Shown: positions 62,360 to 64,000 of the stretch, one piece after another
Layout: each line of letters starts with the position of its first letter
Position numbering within the stretch: position 1 is the stretch's first letter
Assembly (NCBI GenBank): GCA_022578965.1
Contig: MU400681.1
Span: forward strand, 1 to 64,000
Direction of reading: 5' to 3'
Length of the DNA: 64,000 bases
DNA from: Xylaria sp. FL1777
Lineage: Eukaryota > Ascomycota > Sordariomycetes > Xylariales > Xylariaceae
The notes under the pieces: generated by a model
Told to the model about the DNA's origin: nothing
Database searches by the model: none
Seen by the model: only the letters and a program-made list of their open reading frames with translations
Made by a program: the position numbers and the translations under genes

Positions 62360-64000
62360 GGTACGGGATCCGATAGAAGATTGGCATCAGACAGATCTAA
62401 TAGCTCCACAGCAATGTCAGAGGTTACTTTTCCCGTAAGAAGGATTCATATATGGGTGGGTGTCTTGCGTAGTGTACACTGCCTAAAGTAATCAGTAGCC
62501 TACCTAGACTACGGTACGTGCTCCTGCTTCCCTCCCTCTCCCCTAAATGTACCATGCCAGCTACTTACCTCACCGACCGCAGTACGTTGATTACTGCTTA
62601 TTTATAACTACAAGACTCTAAAAGCAACTAAGCCTAGCCACAACAACACCCTAGCCACACTTACAATCTCTTGACTACCACAAGATGCTATACTAACGGC
62701 TTCAACGAAGAGCTTGAAATTATATTCAATTTAGGAATAATCTTCTCTCGCGCTACACGTCTTTGCTCATCCAGGGCTTACCGTGATAAGATGGAAAAGC
62801 CAAGGTCTATAGATACCCCGAGTCAACCGAGTTAGCTAGGCCTTCATGGAACGCTGGAAGTATTCCCTTTGATCTGTTTGAGGTTAAGGCTGAATAGCTG
62901 AATGGGGGCTGTATAGCTTTGTAAGCTATATCTCAGCTCGTGGCTAAGACCGTGGCTCGTAACAACCACATACTACATACTACACAATGAAAACAACGGT
63001 GCAATCGGAATGGCCATATATGAGGTCACCAACCGAAGACCCAAGCCTGTAGACCCCTATTGCATCAAGCACCCCAAAAGTGACAGTTGGAGGCTCTACT
63101 GCGTTTGGCCATTTGAGTCCATGAGTGCTACGTGAGCGAGCAATCGGAAAGCGCTGACAGATACCCTGCAGACTTACCTTTGATCACGCATATATCTGCA
63201 TATGCATGTAATATTGACCGCGGAGTTTCACCGTCTATGACAGGCAGAGGGGTCGAACAAAAACGACTCAAATACAGGTATAAAGCTGCGCGAAGTCTAC
63301 CAATTTAAAGACCAACTAAGTAGTCTAAAATGATAGCGTAAAATATTGGGCTTTACTGTCATACCTCAGTTTATATAATACCAAGTCTCTTTATTCTTTT
63401 TTAATTCGAATTGGTTTTTGGTTGATCTTTGGCTGTAGGATTTGGATAGTTTCTTCTTCGACCCACTCCGAGATAGGCAAGTAAGCATTCATACTACAAC
63501 ATCAGGGCCAGTCAGGTACCCATTCATCCCAGGGTCCTCCAACTTCCTAATCGAGAATCTTACGCTACTTTTCAGCTACGCGGCAGTGGAGGGAGAGTAC
63601 CAATTATGACCATGAACTCCGTGGAAATAAGCAAAAATTGGCTAAGCGAATTCCCTTCCACGAATTAGGTGGAAACGTGTACCAAGGTCTTATGTGTTGG
63701 TTGTTTCAAAGCCTGCCGCTTTGTACAGATGAACCATTAATCGCTCTTGTCGGGAAGGTCTGTGGCGATCTCTCGTAATATATACGGTCAGTCTCGAGAA
63801 GTTTGCAGCTTATCAAAGAAAGAAAAAAAAAAAAAACTCGCATAAGCTTAACCGATTCGTTTCTTCAAACTATATCACTTGGTTATACGAATTATAGGAG
63901 ATGTCAGAAAGTGGGTAAAGTTGAGGCTCAAGTTCTTATCTCGTTGATTTGTGCCTGTTCCCAACATGGCCACTTCATTATGTGGGGGATGTGCGTTCGT
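62360..64000. other. Right-end intergenic DNA
   Basis: No complete gene is visible to the end of the window. One plus-strand stretch (62,998-63,135) reads GAIGMAIYEVTNRRPKPVDP and continues for 45 codons to a TGA with protein-like composition; it may be a relic or an isolated exon. A poly-A run lies at 63,818-63,835. Confidence 0.35.

Noticed and set aside
1..64000. Telomere repeats as an explanation for the AT-rich end
   Set aside because: No TTAGGG tract is present, and normal-composition DNA lies outside both borders of the island.

Overview
This window looks like nuclear DNA of a filamentous ascomycete (Pezizomycotina). The evidence is GT-AG introns mostly 49-129 bp long with CTAAC/CTGAC-like branch sites, an NST1 stress-response gene, a Rho2-type GTPase, a mitochondrial ribosomal protein mL40 gene, and a long AT-rich block whose decayed genes carry almost only C-to-T and G-to-A changes, the signature of repeat-induced point mutation (RIP). 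The genus cannot be fixed from sequence alone.

Region 1 (about 96-39,950) is a single extremely AT-rich island with sharp borders on both sides and no intact gene. Three things can still be read in it. First, a complete LTR retrotransposon of the Ty3/Gypsy type lies on the minus strand (14,158-21,864), with two 497-bp LTRs, a 5-bp target duplication differing by one transition, and ruined integrase and reverse transcriptase motifs. Second, a long decayed C2H2 zinc-finger reading frame lies at 6,238-9,660. Third, many satellite and minisatellite arrays are present, including two related arrays with adjoining sequence that face each other as inverted repeats near the two ends of the island (about 2.2-4.0 kb and 35.6-38.4 kb). 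The surviving G and C bases sit strikingly often in GpC steps. The island could be a centromere or another large heterochromatic block.

Region 2 (39,950-44,923) has ordinary base composition but no intact gene that I can support. It holds the frameshifted remains of a zinc-type (MDR) oxidoreductase on the minus strand.

Region 3 (44,924-57,020) is the conserved gene block: NST1 (minus), rho2 (plus, divergent from NST1), mL40 (minus, convergent with rho2), then an unrecognised two- or three-exon gene directly upstream of mL40 on the same strand. The rho2 gene appears to contain a 6-nt micro-exon.

Region 4 (57,021-64,000) is gene-poor and contains small multi-exon genes of unknown family. These include a convergent pair (60,963-61,658 plus; 61,697-62,359 minus), a plus-strand gene remnant at 59,245-59,814 with an in-frame stop, and a doubtful open frame at 58,209-58,520. 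No operon-like functional link exists between the genes. They are ordinary housekeeping or regulatory genes beside a heterochromatic block.
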